Of a stretch of DNA of 64,000 nt, positions 28,778 to 37,633 are shown piece after piece. The first letter of the stretch is position 1. Every line of letters begins with the position of its first letter. The notes under the pieces are model-generated. The model ran no database searches. It was not told the DNA's origin and was given only the letters and a program-made list of their open reading frames with translations. Made by a program: the position numbers and the translations under genes. The stretch comes from Photobacterium sp. SKA34 (GTDB lineage Bacteria > Pseudomonadota > Gammaproteobacteria > Enterobacterales > Vibrionaceae). The stretch is from positions 196,010-260,009 of the forward strand of contig NZ_CH724144.1 in NCBI RefSeq assembly GCF_000153325.1. Reading direction: 5' to 3'.

Positions 28778-30928
28778 ATGAAACTTTCTACTATATTTAT
28801 TGCTTTAAGTTGTACATTTTCAATGCATGTTAATGCATTTGATTTATCCTTACATAATAATAGCTCTCGTGACAACCTCACTCCATATATTGACAATAGC
28901 CCCGATTCATCTTTAGGCTTTTTAAAAGTTAATGAAGTTCGACACTTTAATAATAAAACACCTTTTGTCGTAGACTCTCTTTCAGAGGGAGATATTGTTC
29001 CAGTGTCATTATGGGATCCAGTAAATCAAGAGCATATTAATTGTGGTGAAATTGAGCTTAAAGGAAGTAAAAGTTTATTCATTGAAAATAAAGAAGGATA
29101 TATTGTTTGTAAGAGCGATTTAAAAAAAGAAAAAACGCCTAACTTTACTGAAATAAGCCTTTTAGATTTTGAAAATAACACGCCATATTTTTCACTTAAT
29201 GATAGCCAATACGTAAAAGGTTTTCATAGTGCTAGAGCATTACGTCTCTCATCATTAAATGATACTTTAAAAATTGATTCGGCTAAACGGGTTGCAAATA
29301 ATTCACTTTCTTTTTGGTTTAAACCCGAAAAAAATGAGCTGAATAATAATGAGACGCGAATCTTAATGACAGGGCCTGGCTTTTCACTTTTAGTCAATGA
29401 AAAAGGCGAAATTGGTATTTCACGTCAAGTTACAACTCATGAAGAGTGGGGGCATGTTTGGTATTTTGAACCAGTTAATAAGTTTTTTGAATTAGCATTA
29501 TCAGAAAAGTGGCACCAGATAGGGTTAACATTTGATCGCCATAACGTAACACTTTTTATTGATGGTAAGTTTATTTCGAAATTTAGAAGTCCATATGTTA
29601 TTGACTGTAAAACAGATGAATTTATTTACTTAGGAAAGCAATCTTTAAGAATGGAAGATGGAACCGAGAAAGCTTATCTTCCAGCTAAAGGCGCTATTGA
29701 TAATTTGCATATTTTTCAGGGTAAGCTAAGCCATGAGCAAATGCATGTTCTTTTCCTCGGCGATCTAAAGAAAAAATACTCACCACTTGCGATAAGTCGC
29801 TCTTTGCCTTCAAATGGTATGAAAAATATACCATTTGAAAATGTTACACTTAAGTGGTTTCCCCATAAAGTCATCAATAGAGTTACAAATAATACCTCTT
29901 ATAAAATACAGATTTCAGAGGATGCTAATTTTAATGATCTGATTGATGAACAAGTAACAACAGATACTTTTTATAAGCCTGAATCACTTGAGCCTAATAC
30001 TCGCTATTATTGGCGTGTTGTAATTAATAATGAAAAACAGTCGAGTAAAAGTATTGTATGGAGTTTTAAAACCGCAAGGCTTAAACATAAACCAGATCGT
30101 CTTACTGTAATGGAATTTAATACGCTAGGAAAAAGTGCATCAGGTACGGAGGTTGCGCCTGTTCATGGTTCCGAATATGCGGCTGAGATTATACGTAATA
30201 ATAATGCTGATATTATTTCCTTTCAAGAAGGTAATAATATGTGTAAAACAGTTGCTGAATTATTGGATTACAATTTCATTAAAGTACCTGATAGTAATAG
30301 AAAATATGATCCATGTCTGTTGAGCAGGTATCCGATTGTAGGAGAGTCATATCCTGCACAAGGAAAAAATAATAATAGAATATCGGCTCATATTGAATTA
30401 CCTGATAAAGAAATCATAGAGTTTAGTATTTTGCATCCAAGCTCTACAAATACGGGTGAGAAGTTGGTGTGGGATAATACAAAAACCGATGATGAGTGCA
30501 TCGAGGCAGAAAGAAGCTCTCGTATTGATGATCTTCAATTAGTGATGAATATTTTAGACTCTCAATCTGATATTCAAAATATGTTTATTGCTGCTGATTT
30601 GAACTCTGTATCAGTGCTTGATTTTACAGAAGAAACCCGTTCAATTCACAATGGAAGGGGGGCAATGGAGTGGCCAGTAACATCAATGTTACGTGATTAT
30701 GGATGGATCGATAGTTATAGAAAAACACATCCTGATCCTTTAAAAGATCAAGGGATTACCTTCAGTCATCGTCACCCGTTTGCAGCACAAGGTCGTATTG
30801 ATTACGTATTTAGTCGTGGTGAGAAGTTTATCCCTATTTCTTCAAAAGTTATTTTTTCTCATCCAGCGATGTGGATAACAGATCATAATGTCCTATCGAC
30901 AACTTATAAGGTAAATAAACAAAATTAA
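28778..30928 (+). CDS. Secreted LamG / FN3-like / endonuclease-exonuclease-phosphatase protein
   Basis: 716 aa. Signal peptide (LSTIFIALSCTFSMHVNA). A LamG/concanavalin-like domain covers about 130-325 (SLSFWFKPEKN, WHQIGLTFDRHNVTLFIDG, AIDNLHIFQGKLS). An FN3-like segment covers about 345-435 (YKIQISEDANF, LEPNTRYYWRV). A C-terminal EEP domain starts near 443 with the family residues Asn448 (MEFNTLG), Glu484 (SFQEGN), Asp607/Asn609 (AADLNS) and Asp702/His703 (TDHN), so it looks catalytically intact. It is monocistronic between fadJ and the M16 peptidase gene and is AT-rich with many Lys/Asn codons, unlike fadIJ, which suggests acquisition. The substrate (extracellular nucleic acid, phosphoester or lipid) is unknown. 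Confidence 0.85.
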   Translation: MKLSTIFIALSCTFSMHVNAFDLSLHNNSSRDNLTPYIDNSPDSSLGFLKVNEVRHFNNKTPFVVDSLSEGDIVPVSLWDPVNQEHINCGEIELKGSKSLFIENKEGYIVCKSDLKKEKTPNFTEISLLDFENNTPYFSLNDSQYVKGFHSARALRLSSLNDTLKIDSAKRVANNSLSFWFKPEKNELNNNETRILMTGPGFSLLVNEKGEIGISRQVTTHEEWGHVWYFEPVNKFFELALSEKWHQIGLTFDRHNVTLFIDGKFISKFRSPYVIDCKTDEFIYLGKQSLRMEDGTEKAYLPAKGAIDNLHIFQGKLSHEQMHVLFLGDLKKKYSPLAISRSLPSNGMKNIPFENVTLKWFPHKVINRVTNNTSYKIQISEDANFNDLIDEQVTTDTFYKPESLEPNTRYYWRVVINNEKQSSKSIVWSFKTARLKHKPDRLTVMEFNTLGKSASGTEVAPVHGSEYAAEIIRNNNADIISFQEGNNMCKTVAELLDYNFIKVPDSNRKYDPCLLSRYPIVGESYPAQGKNNNRISAHIELPDKEIIEFSILHPSSTNTGEKLVWDNTKTDDECIEAERSSRIDDLQLVMNILDSQSDIQNMFIAADLNSVSVLDFTEETRSIHNGRGAMEWPVTSMLRDYGWIDSYRKTHPDPLKDQGITFSHRHPFAAQGRIDYVFSRGEKFIPISSKVIFSHPAMWITDHNVLSTTYKVNKQN

Positions 30929-30942
30929 TCCTGATTAAAATT

Positions 30943-30980
30943 AAGGCTCATTAAATATAAATTGCTATTTAATGAGCCTT
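30943..30980. terminator. Shared hairpin between convergent genes
   Basis: AAGGCTCATTAAAT and ATTTAATGAGCCTT form a 14-bp perfect stem with a 10-base loop. On the minus strand it is followed by TTTTAAT after the stem; the plus-strand tail is TCT. It probably serves both convergent genes. Confidence 0.75.
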
Positions 30981-31000
30981 TCTACAACCTAATCTTTTAG

Positions 31001-33766
31001 TTAAGAAGCCGTACTTTGAAATTTTGATACAGAATCAATAGGAGTACCAATATCGAGCACTTCTGAATCGATATGAGCATTGCCCTTGTAGTACATCACT
31101 AAACGATTTGCGGTGCGGGGCTTTATGGTATCTACTATAAATTTGATCATATCAACTCGATCGAGATTTTTTAACTCATCAACCACTCGCTGACGTTGAT
31201 TGAACGTTTCATCTTTGTTGCCAATACTGACCCAAAAGCGTTGAGCACGAGAACGTAAGTTCGTATCAGGTTCTGAAATTTGTGCAATTAAACCTTGCTT
31301 ACTGTCTTGCCATTGCGCTTCATTCAACTCGAGCAATACGAGCGCAAAAGCATTGGTAAAATCATCAATTGCCTCTGATAAGTAACTTGGATCGGCAACA
31401 GGTGATTGAATATATAAGATCAACCCAGGATGACGATTAAGTGGTAGATTGGCTGTTCCTACCATATACCCCAGTTGTTGTTTCGTACGTAACTCATGGA
31501 AGAACGTGGTCGACATTAAATGATTAGCTAACGTATAAATTGCAATTTGCTCAGGTGTGGTTTCCTGAGATTGGTAATACATTAAGATTGCAGAATCTTC
31601 ATGATTACAATCTAACTCATACGTTAATGTGCCTGCATTGTCTAAATGTACGAGTGGACGTTGTGATTCACCATATAGTTGGTCAGTCACTCGGAATGCA
31701 TCTTTTAATATTTCTGCTAATGCTAACGCATCTTTTTTTAGCCAATTGCCATACACAAAGGCATCAATATGCAGCTCTGCAAACATTTCATCAACGAAGC
31801 CTGGTAGCTCATCTAACTCAATGGATTCTAATGCTTCAATCATAACTGGATAGGGCGGGTTATTGGGTTGTAGTAATCCTGTTAGCTGATTAAACAATTG
31901 TGAAATCGGTTTATCTTCAGCTGCGTTACGCCAATTACGTAGCATTTGTGCTTTGATATTGTTAAAGCGATCTTTATCAAATGTTCGCCCGGCAAAGCGC
32001 TCAAGTATCAGCTTCATAAGCAAAGGTTGTTTTTCACTAAAGCCAGATAACTGAAGCGTAACGCCTCCTTGGTGAGCATAAAGGTTATAAGACATACCTG
32101 TTATTTCAGCGGGATAAGCGGTCTCATTTATCGCTTCTAATAGCATTTCAACACAAAGGCGAGTTTTTACGATATTTCGTGGTGAACTCACTGCCTGTGG
32201 ACTATCAATAGCAACATAAACAACACCTTTAGGAACACGGAAATCATGTTCTTGTTTATGCCATAAACGAAATCCTGGTAAATCTTGAATTAACTGAGGA
32301 GGTAATTCTGAGCCAGACTCGAGTGGTAAAGGCTCAAAATTATCACAAAGATAAATATTGCGCTCGGGTAGTGTTAACTCAGGATCCAGTTCAATATCTT
32401 GCCATAACGCTTTTTGTTCCGCGGTAAATGGTGTTACTGAGTAAGGCGTGTCATACCATTGAGCGGTGCGATCATAATGACCACCTTGAGCAACTAAAGT
32501 TAATCGCATATTGGTTGGCTCGAGATAATCTAAGATCTGCTCGATTAAGGAATGATCGTATTGCTCCATCATATAATCACCGTATATGATATCTTCCGGT
32601 TTATAATGCAACAGATTTAAAACCAAATAACTGACAGTATCTAATGGACGGCTTTTTTCTTGATAGCGGAAAGCCATTTCAAGTACAGCTTTCTTCTCTT
32701 GTTGTCGCCATTGAGCTAAGCCATGTAGCTTGATGAGTTTAAGACACTGAAAAACGCTAGTGACTATCTCGTCAATGTGATCTTGACCTTTCGGTGTTAA
32801 ATTCAAACCTACGGTAAATTCTCTGAAATTACTGCCGCTAACCCCACCACCGGCGGTTAAGGTATTAATAAAGCCTCGTTTTTTGAGAACTGACATCAAA
32901 CTACCTTGACCTTCATTGCCTAATAAGTGGGCAATATAAGATAAGGGTTTCGCGGTATAAAACTCATCTACACATGGCAGAGAAAATGAAAGCGTTAACT
33001 TTCGTAGCTCTTTTATTGGTTCAATTTGAATAAATTGTTGTTGTTCTTTTTCGGTCACAAACGGCGTAGTAAGCGGTGTTTTTACTACATCTGTTTTGGG
33101 AATATGGCTAAAAAAGTCATTCGTGAATTGTTCTAATTCATCTAATGACTGGGGGCCTAATAAGACTAAGCCCATTACATCCGCAGAATAATGTTGATGA
33201 TAAAAAGCTAATAAATCATCCCGTACGGATTTGCCATCACGATCGTCTAGTGTCGTAAGATCACCGACTGAAAACTTAGCAAAAGGGTGCTCTGGATTAA
33301 TGGTTTCTTTTTGTACTTGATAAAGGCGGCGAACATCATCTTTTATTTTTAATTTGTATTCAGAATCAACAGCTTGCCTTTCTTTGTCAATAGCTTCTTC
33401 ATTAAATAATGGTGCGGTAAAAAACTGCCCAAAACGATCTAATCCCTCTTCAAAAGCATGAGGGCTAACTTCGAAGAAAAACGTCGTGTTTTCTGTTCCC
33501 GTCCATGCGTTGTTACTCCCGCCACTACGATTGATGAAAGTTTGAAACTCCCCAACCCGCGGATATTTTTCTGTACCGAGAAACAGCATATGTTCGAGAA
33601 AGTGTGCCATACCTTGACGATCAATAGGATCGTCAAAATGACCAATTTCGACGGATAAGGCAGCAGCGGAGCGAGGCGCTTCAGCATCATGAACCAGCAA
33701 TACGCGTAGTTCATTCGCTAAAGTAAGATAGCGATACTGCTTGTGATCATTTGGGCTTATATGCAC
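31001..33766 (-). CDS. M16 family zinc metallopeptidase (insulinase/pitrilysin type)
   Basis: 921 aa. The inverted zinc motif HFLEH is at residues 55-59, with the distal Glu in the ERQAVDSEY segment near 130. Both catalytic and inactive M16 halves are present, as in pitrilysin. Unlike E. coli PtrA there is no signal peptide: the protein starts MHISPNDHKQYRYLTLANEL, so a cytosolic site is likely. Likely degrades small peptides; substrate unknown. ATG 33766 has an AGGAGAA-like ribosome binding region weakly placed. It is divergent from sixA. Confidence 0.9.
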   Translation of the reverse strand: MHISPNDHKQYRYLTLANELRVLLVHDAEAPRSAAALSVEIGHFDDPIDRQGMAHFLEHMLFLGTEKYPRVGEFQTFINRSGGSNNAWTGTENTTFFFEVSPHAFEEGLDRFGQFFTAPLFNEEAIDKERQAVDSEYKLKIKDDVRRLYQVQKETINPEHPFAKFSVGDLTTLDDRDGKSVRDDLLAFYHQHYSADVMGLVLLGPQSLDELEQFTNDFFSHIPKTDVVKTPLTTPFVTEKEQQQFIQIEPIKELRKLTLSFSLPCVDEFYTAKPLSYIAHLLGNEGQGSLMSVLKKRGFINTLTAGGGVSGSNFREFTVGLNLTPKGQDHIDEIVTSVFQCLKLIKLHGLAQWRQQEKKAVLEMAFRYQEKSRPLDTVSYLVLNLLHYKPEDIIYGDYMMEQYDHSLIEQILDYLEPTNMRLTLVAQGGHYDRTAQWYDTPYSVTPFTAEQKALWQDIELDPELTLPERNIYLCDNFEPLPLESGSELPPQLIQDLPGFRLWHKQEHDFRVPKGVVYVAIDSPQAVSSPRNIVKTRLCVEMLLEAINETAYPAEITGMSYNLYAHQGGVTLQLSGFSEKQPLLMKLILERFAGRTFDKDRFNNIKAQMLRNWRNAAEDKPISQLFNQLTGLLQPNNPPYPVMIEALESIELDELPGFVDEMFAELHIDAFVYGNWLKKDALALAEILKDAFRVTDQLYGESQRPLVHLDNAGTLTYELDCNHEDSAILMYYQSQETTPEQIAIYTLANHLMSTTFFHELRTKQQLGYMVGTANLPLNRHPGLILYIQSPVADPSYLSEAIDDFTNAFALVLLELNEAQWQDSKQGLIAQISEPDTNLRSRAQRFWVSIGNKDETFNQRQRVVDELKNLDRVDMIKFIVDTIKPRTANRLVMYYKGNAHIDSEVLDIGTPIDSVSKFQSTAS

Positions 33767-34104
33767 AGGAAGAGCCTATTTTTAAAGGAGAATTGGATCA
33801 ATTATGACCCTCAATACACAGACTGGCAAACTGATAGTTAACTTTATTTACGTAGTTATGAGCGCGGTATGAAAACTTAACGTCAAGGCTTAATCCTACT
33901 TTAATTAATGATTTGTTCAGGTTGGCTAACCTTGTCACGGATTCGTTATCAAATTTGCGTAAGGAGTATGCGATATGAAAGGGAGTTGCTAGCATGATAG
34001 AGAGATATGTTGAAAAAATGCATTAGCATGTCAATTAGTAATAAAATGAGCTTTATTATCACAACTAATTGAACGACCTGTTTAACGAAGAGAAACGGAA
34101 ACTT
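33767..34104. other. Intergenic region between the M16 peptidase gene and sixA
   Basis: 338 bases with divergent promoters expected. A 65-codon minus-strand reading frame (33798-33995) lacks a ribosome binding site and any family I recognise. I do not call it a gene. No strong hairpins were seen. Confidence 0.5.
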
Positions 34105-34575
34105 ATGCGAATTTATATTATGCGTCACGGTGAAGCTGAAAATTTTGCTGCAAGTGATGCAGAGCGCCCGTTGACAAAGCGCGGTTCACGCCAATCAAAA
34201 CAGATGGCGGAAATGCTAGCCCAGCAATTAAATCAACCATTAGATACTGTACTGGTGAGTACGTATTTACGCGCGCAACAAACATGGCAATGTATGGAAA
34301 GTGTATTACCGGGTGTTGCAAATGTTCAAGTGAGTGATGAGATCACCCCTTATGGTGATGCTGTAACGGTAGTCGATTATTTAAAAGCAATGATTGGTAT
34401 TGAAAAGCCACAATCGGTTCTATTAGTTTCACATCTACCTCTTGTGGGATATTTGACCTCAGAGCTGGTGGCAGGCATACAGCCCCCTATGTTTAGTACT
34501 TCAGCCATTGCTGCAATTGATTACGATCCTGACATGGATAATGCAGAATTGGTTTGGCAAAACGTACCACAATAA
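34105..34575 (+). CDS. sixA: Phosphohistidine phosphatase SixA
   Basis: Removes phosphate from phosphohistidine (ArcB HPt domain and the nitrogen PTS in E. coli). 156 aa. The histidine-phosphatase motif IMRHGEAE is at the N-terminus and the second His lies in VSHLPLVG. ATG 34105 was chosen because it gives the family start MRIYIMRHG; the longer in-frame reading from 34069 has no support. It follows fadJ in E. coli as well; here two genes intervene. Confidence 0.92.
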   Translation: MRIYIMRHGEAENFAASDAERPLTKRGSRQSKQMAEMLAQQLNQPLDTVLVSTYLRAQQTWQCMESVLPGVANVQVSDEITPYGDAVTVVDYLKAMIGIEKPQSVLLVSHLPLVGYLTSELVAGIQPPMFSTSAIAAIDYDPDMDNAELVWQNVPQ

Positions 34576-34612
34576 TATGGCTTTGATGACGGACAATAGG
34601 TAAGTGCTGGTT

Positions 34613-34975
34613 ATGGTAAAAGTGTCGTTAATTTCTTTTCTCACTTCGATATTGCTAATGGGCTGCGCTTCTAACGCTGAGCCTATTCGTATTTCAGCAA
34701 ATGGTATGATCAAGTGGTCAGATGGACGAAAAGAAGGTATGCATGTATCGAGTACGGGAAGCACATTAACCTTTGCTAATTATTCCAACGCTATCGGTGA
34801 AGGGCCTATTCGTATTTTTGCGCGTATTGATAGTGCACGAAATGATGACTGTGAATACTTTTACGATGAAACAGTGATTAAACGGCGTTTAAAAATATGC
34901 GCCACTGGAGAAGTGACGCTATTTAATCACGGTAAAGTAGTGAAGGTTGGACATATAATAAAACCAAGCTATTAA
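34613..34975 (+). CDS. Small lipoprotein of unknown function
   Basis: 120 aa from ATG 34613. Lipoprotein signal: VKVSLISFLTSILLMGC with lipobox LMGC. The mature part is beta-rich (IRISANGMIKWSDGRKEG; then EVTLFNHGKVVKVG), with two further Cys residues (CEYFYDE and KICATGE) that could form a disulfide. GTG 34604 is an alternative start closer to the AGG at 34598. It lies 37 bases after sixA, possibly co-transcribed. No family recognised. Confidence 0.7.
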   Translation: MVKVSLISFLTSILLMGCASNAEPIRISANGMIKWSDGRKEGMHVSSTGSTLTFANYSNAIGEGPIRIFARIDSARNDDCEYFYDETVIKRRLKICATGEVTLFNHGKVVKVGHIIKPSY

Positions 34976-34986
34976 AATAGAACAAC

Positions 34987-35034
34987 CGAGTAAGTGATAT
35001 TGCGATGCGCGTCTTGCTTACTCGATGTTCTTTT
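34987..35034. terminator. Long-loop hairpin between convergent genes
   Basis: CGAGTAAG (34987-34994) pairs with CTTACTCG (35017-35024) across a 22-base loop, followed by ATGTTCTTTT. A moderate bidirectional terminator candidate between the lipoprotein gene and smrB. Confidence 0.55.
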
Positions 35035-35563
35035 ATCTTTCAGGTATTTCGATAAGTACGAGTAGTGCACCATTCCCACCAAATTCAAGGGGAGCTTGGT
35101 GAAAAGCGAGTACATCGGGATGTTGAGCCAACCACATCGGCGCTTTTTGTTTCAATATATGTTTTCCAATGCCGTGCATCACACACGCACAAGACACATT
35201 CTCTTTTATACAGGCTGCAATCATAGCGGCGAGCTCTCGCTTGGCTTCTTGTTGCGTCATGCCGTGCATATCCAAATAAATGTCAGGTACGTAAACACCA
35301 CGACGTAACTTTTTTACTTCATACTTAGAAACGCCATCGCGCGCATATTGCACTGGGCCATTTTCATTAAGATGAGGTTCAAACTCATCTGAGAAATAAA
35401 ACTCATGGTTTTGACTTTCTTTCCCCATGACTTTTGCTTTATCAGCTTTTGTTGTCTGTTTGCGTGGCGTGATTATGGTATCATGCGAAAACTTTTTTAC
35501 GCCTTTTATCGCATCTTTGAAGAGAGCCATCTCTTCATCAATGTTTGGATCTTTTTTACTCAT
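35033..35563 (-). CDS. smrB: Ribosome rescue endonuclease SmrB
   Basis: Smr-domain nuclease that cuts mRNA between collided ribosomes in E. coli. 176 aa. The Smr domain occupies the C-terminal half: LDMHGMTQQEAKREL, then VMHGIGKHILKQKAP, then the GGNGALLVLIE end. The N-terminal extension is basic and likely ribosome-contacting. Divergent from prmB, as in E. coli, with 53 bases between the starts. Confidence 0.93.
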   Translation of the reverse strand: MSKKDPNIDEEMALFKDAIKGVKKFSHDTIITPRKQTTKADKAKVMGKESQNHEFYFSDEFEPHLNENGPVQYARDGVSKYEVKKLRRGVYVPDIYLDMHGMTQQEAKRELAAMIAACIKENVSCACVMHGIGKHILKQKAPMWLAQHPDVLAFHQAPLEFGGNGALLVLIEIPER

Positions 35564-35616
35564 AATGAAATTCCAACAACTATATAGCGGTAATGTCGCA
35601 TTTTTCGGAGGCTATT

Positions 35617-36549
35617 TTGGATAAGATTTTTGTCGACGAAGCTGTCAACGAACTTCATACATTGCAAGACATGTTACGTTGGACGGTAAGTCGTTTCAAT
35701 GCCGCAGGTCTATTTTATGGTCACGGTACCGATAATGCGTGGGATGAAGCGGTTCAGCTTGTTCTTCCTACATTGTATTTACCGTTAGATGTTCCACCTG
35801 AAGTTCGAGATTCTCGTTTAACTCGTAGTGAGCGTCAGAGTATTGTTGAGCGCGTTATTCGCCGTATCGACGATCGCACACCAGTATCATACCTAACAAA
35901 CATTGCTTATTTCTGTGGTATGGAATTCTTCGTTGATGAGCGTGTTCTTATTCCACGTTCTCCGATTGGCGAATTGATTGAAAACCGTTTTGAGCCACTT
36001 TTAAGCCAAGAGCCTACACGTATTATGGATTTATGTACGGGAAGTGGTTGTATTGGTATTGCGTGTGCGCATATGTTCCCAGAAGCGGAAGTGGATATCG
36101 TTGATATTTCACCTGAGGCACTGGCTGTTGCAGAGCAGAATATCGCTGATCACGGTTTAGAGCAACAAGTGATCCCACTTCGTTCTGATTTGCTTCGTGA
36201 TGTACCAAAAGATAAGTATGACTTTATTGTGTCTAATCCACCGTATGTGGATCAAGAAGATATGGATAGTCTACCTGATGAGTTCCGTCACGAGCCTGAA
36301 CTCGGTCTTGCGGCAGGTTTTGATGGTTTAGATTTAGTGCGTCGTATTTTAGCGAATGCACCTGATTATCTAAAAGATGATGGCTTCTTGATCTGTGAAG
36401 TGGGTAACTCGATGATCCACATGGAAGATCAATATCCGCATATTCCATTCACATGGTTAGAGTTTGAAAATGGTGGTCATGGTGTGTTTTTGTTAACACG
36501 TGATCAGCTTGTTGATTGTGCAGATGATTTTTCGGCTTTTCGCGACTAA
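35617..36549 (+). CDS. prmB: 50S ribosomal protein L3 glutamine methyltransferase PrmB
   Basis: Methylates Gln150 of ribosomal protein L3. 310 aa, the family length. N-terminus [20 protein letters not shown] matches PrmB; SAM motif [12 protein letters not shown] and catalytic SNPPYVD are present. The start is TTG 35617, with GGAGG 6 bases upstream (35607-35611); an upstream ATG at 35593 would place that ribosome binding site inside the gene and add residues not found in the family. Confidence 0.95.
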   Translation: MDKIFVDEAVNELHTLQDMLRWTVSRFNAAGLFYGHGTDNAWDEAVQLVLPTLYLPLDVPPEVRDSRLTRSERQSIVERVIRRIDDRTPVSYLTNIAYFCGMEFFVDERVLIPRSPIGELIENRFEPLLSQEPTRIMDLCTGSGCIGIACAHMFPEAEVDIVDISPEALAVAEQNIADHGLEQQVIPLRSDLLRDVPKDKYDFIVSNPPYVDQEDMDSLPDEFRHEPELGLAAGFDGLDLVRRILANAPDYLKDDGFLICEVGNSMIHMEDQYPHIPFTWLEFENGGHGVFLLTRDQLVDCADDFSAFRD

Positions 36550-36576
36550 TTAAAGCGCAGTTAAACACGATTAAGA

Positions 36577-36622
36577 AAAAACGGCATGATGGTTACTTTC
36601 TCAGTACCATCATGCCGTTTTT
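36577..36622. terminator. Strong bidirectional terminator between prmB and queC
   Basis: A 17-bp perfect stem (AAAAACGGCATGATGGT with its complement, 36577-36593 and 36606-36622) with a 12-base loop. A-run before and T-run after allow use on both strands; both flanking genes converge here. Confidence 0.93.
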
Positions 36623-36647
36623 ATATGTCACTCAGTGGTTATTATGA

Positions 36648-37343
36648 TTATGCTTGCTGCGCTTGCTTTTCTTTCAGAGCATTCATCACAGTGGTTTTAT
36701 GATCTAAGTAATCATTAAGTCCTGCTCGGCGCAAATCACAAGATGGGCAATCACCACAACCGTCACCAATAATACCGTTATAGCAAGTTAGTGTTTTTTC
36801 ACGAACATAGTCTAGTTTTTGGTATTGATCTGCTAATGCCCATGTTTCTGCTTTATTTAGCCACATTAAGGGGGTTGCAATCGTTAATGGGCGATCCATT
36901 CCGAGTACTAATGATTGGTTTAATGACTTAACAAATTCATCACGGCAATCAGGGTAGCCAGAAAAGTCAGTTTCACATACACCGGTAATAACGGTTTCTG
37001 CACCAATTTGGTAGGCGTAAATACCTGCCAAGGTTAAAAATAGAATATTACGACCAGGAACAAAGGAGTTCGGTAATCCGTTTTCTTGTAGTTCATGAGA
37101 GACAGCAATATTGTCACGTGTTAGTGAACTAATGGCTAATTCATTTAATAAACCGACATCCATTACTTTATGTGCTGTTACGCCAAGATCTTTAGCAATA
37201 GCTTCTGCTACTTCAATCTCTAATTTATGGCGTTGACCATAATCAAATGTAATACAGTGTACTTCATCGTAATGCGCCAGAGCTTGAATAAGGCACGTAG
37301 TCGAATCTTGACCGCCACTGAAAACAACAACTGCTTTTGACAT
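36648..37343 (-). CDS. queC: 7-cyano-7-deazaguanine synthase QueC
   Basis: ATP-dependent formation of preQ0 in queuosine biosynthesis. 231 aa. PP-loop SGGQDSTT at residues 9-16, FDYGQRH block, and the zinc site [10 protein letters not shown] with the fourth Cys in LTCYNG. AAGGAA lies 7 bases before ATG 37343. It has an unusual structured leader (37361-37414). queC is at the same relative place in the E. coli decR-tesB block. Confidence 0.95.
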   Translation of the reverse strand: MSKAVVVFSGGQDSTTCLIQALAHYDEVHCITFDYGQRHKLEIEVAEAIAKDLGVTAHKVMDVGLLNELAISSLTRDNIAVSHELQENGLPNSFVPGRNILFLTLAGIYAYQIGAETVITGVCETDFSGYPDCRDEFVKSLNQSLVLGMDRPLTIATPLMWLNKAETWALADQYQKLDYVREKTLTCYNGIIGDGCGDCPSCDLRRAGLNDYLDHKTTVMNALKEKQAQQA

Positions 37344-37360
37344 TTAAGTGTTCCTTTTTT

Positions 37361-37414
37361 GAAAAATTACCGAGAAACAGTCGGTAGATAGACATTCTTT
37401 AGAACGTCTATCTA
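37361..37414 (-). promoter_or_regulatory. Structured queC leader, possible attenuator
   Basis: Reading on the minus strand, a long hairpin (TAGATAGAC 37414-37406 with GTCTATCTA 37393-37385, inner TTCT/AGAA) is followed by a second hairpin TACCGA/TCGGTA (37386-37368) and then AATTTTTC, directly upstream of the AAGGAA ribosome binding site. The second hairpin with its U-run looks like an intrinsic terminator inside the leader. The two stems share two bases. No known preQ1 riboswitch consensus was recognised. Confidence 0.5.
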
Positions 37415-37461
37415 TGCTAACTCAGCTGTTGTCTGCTGCAAAGTTTTAGATGTAATAGACG

Positions 37462-37487
37462 AAAAAAAGCCGTACATAAAGTACGGC
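37462..37487 (-). terminator. Intrinsic terminator downstream of cdsH
   Basis: GCCGTAC (37469-37475) and GTACGGC (37481-37487) form a 7-bp perfect stem with a 5-base loop; on the minus strand a run of seven U follows. It separates cdsH transcription from queC. Confidence 0.88.
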
Positions 37488-37580
37488 AAAATAACGTATC
37501 GCGTTTAATGATTATCCAAGTTAAGGCTGTACTTGGTTTATCAACGTTCAACGTACACAGACACAAAGTTTAAAATAGAG

Positions 37581-37606
37581 GGGGAGGCGCTGTGGCTAAC
37601 CTCCCC
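37581..37606 (-). terminator. G/C hairpin just after cdsH
   Basis: GGGGAGG (37581-37587) and CCTCCCC (37600-37606) form a 7-bp stem with a 12-base loop. On the minus strand the tail is CTCTATTTT, so termination may be partial; a second terminator lies about 100 bases further on. Confidence 0.6.
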
Positions 37607-37633
37607 AAGGGGTTGTTCATTTAAGCGTGATAC

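Noticed and set aside
33798..33995. 65-codon minus-strand frame between the M16 peptidase gene and sixA
   Set aside because: No ribosome binding site and no family or coding evidence that I can recognise.
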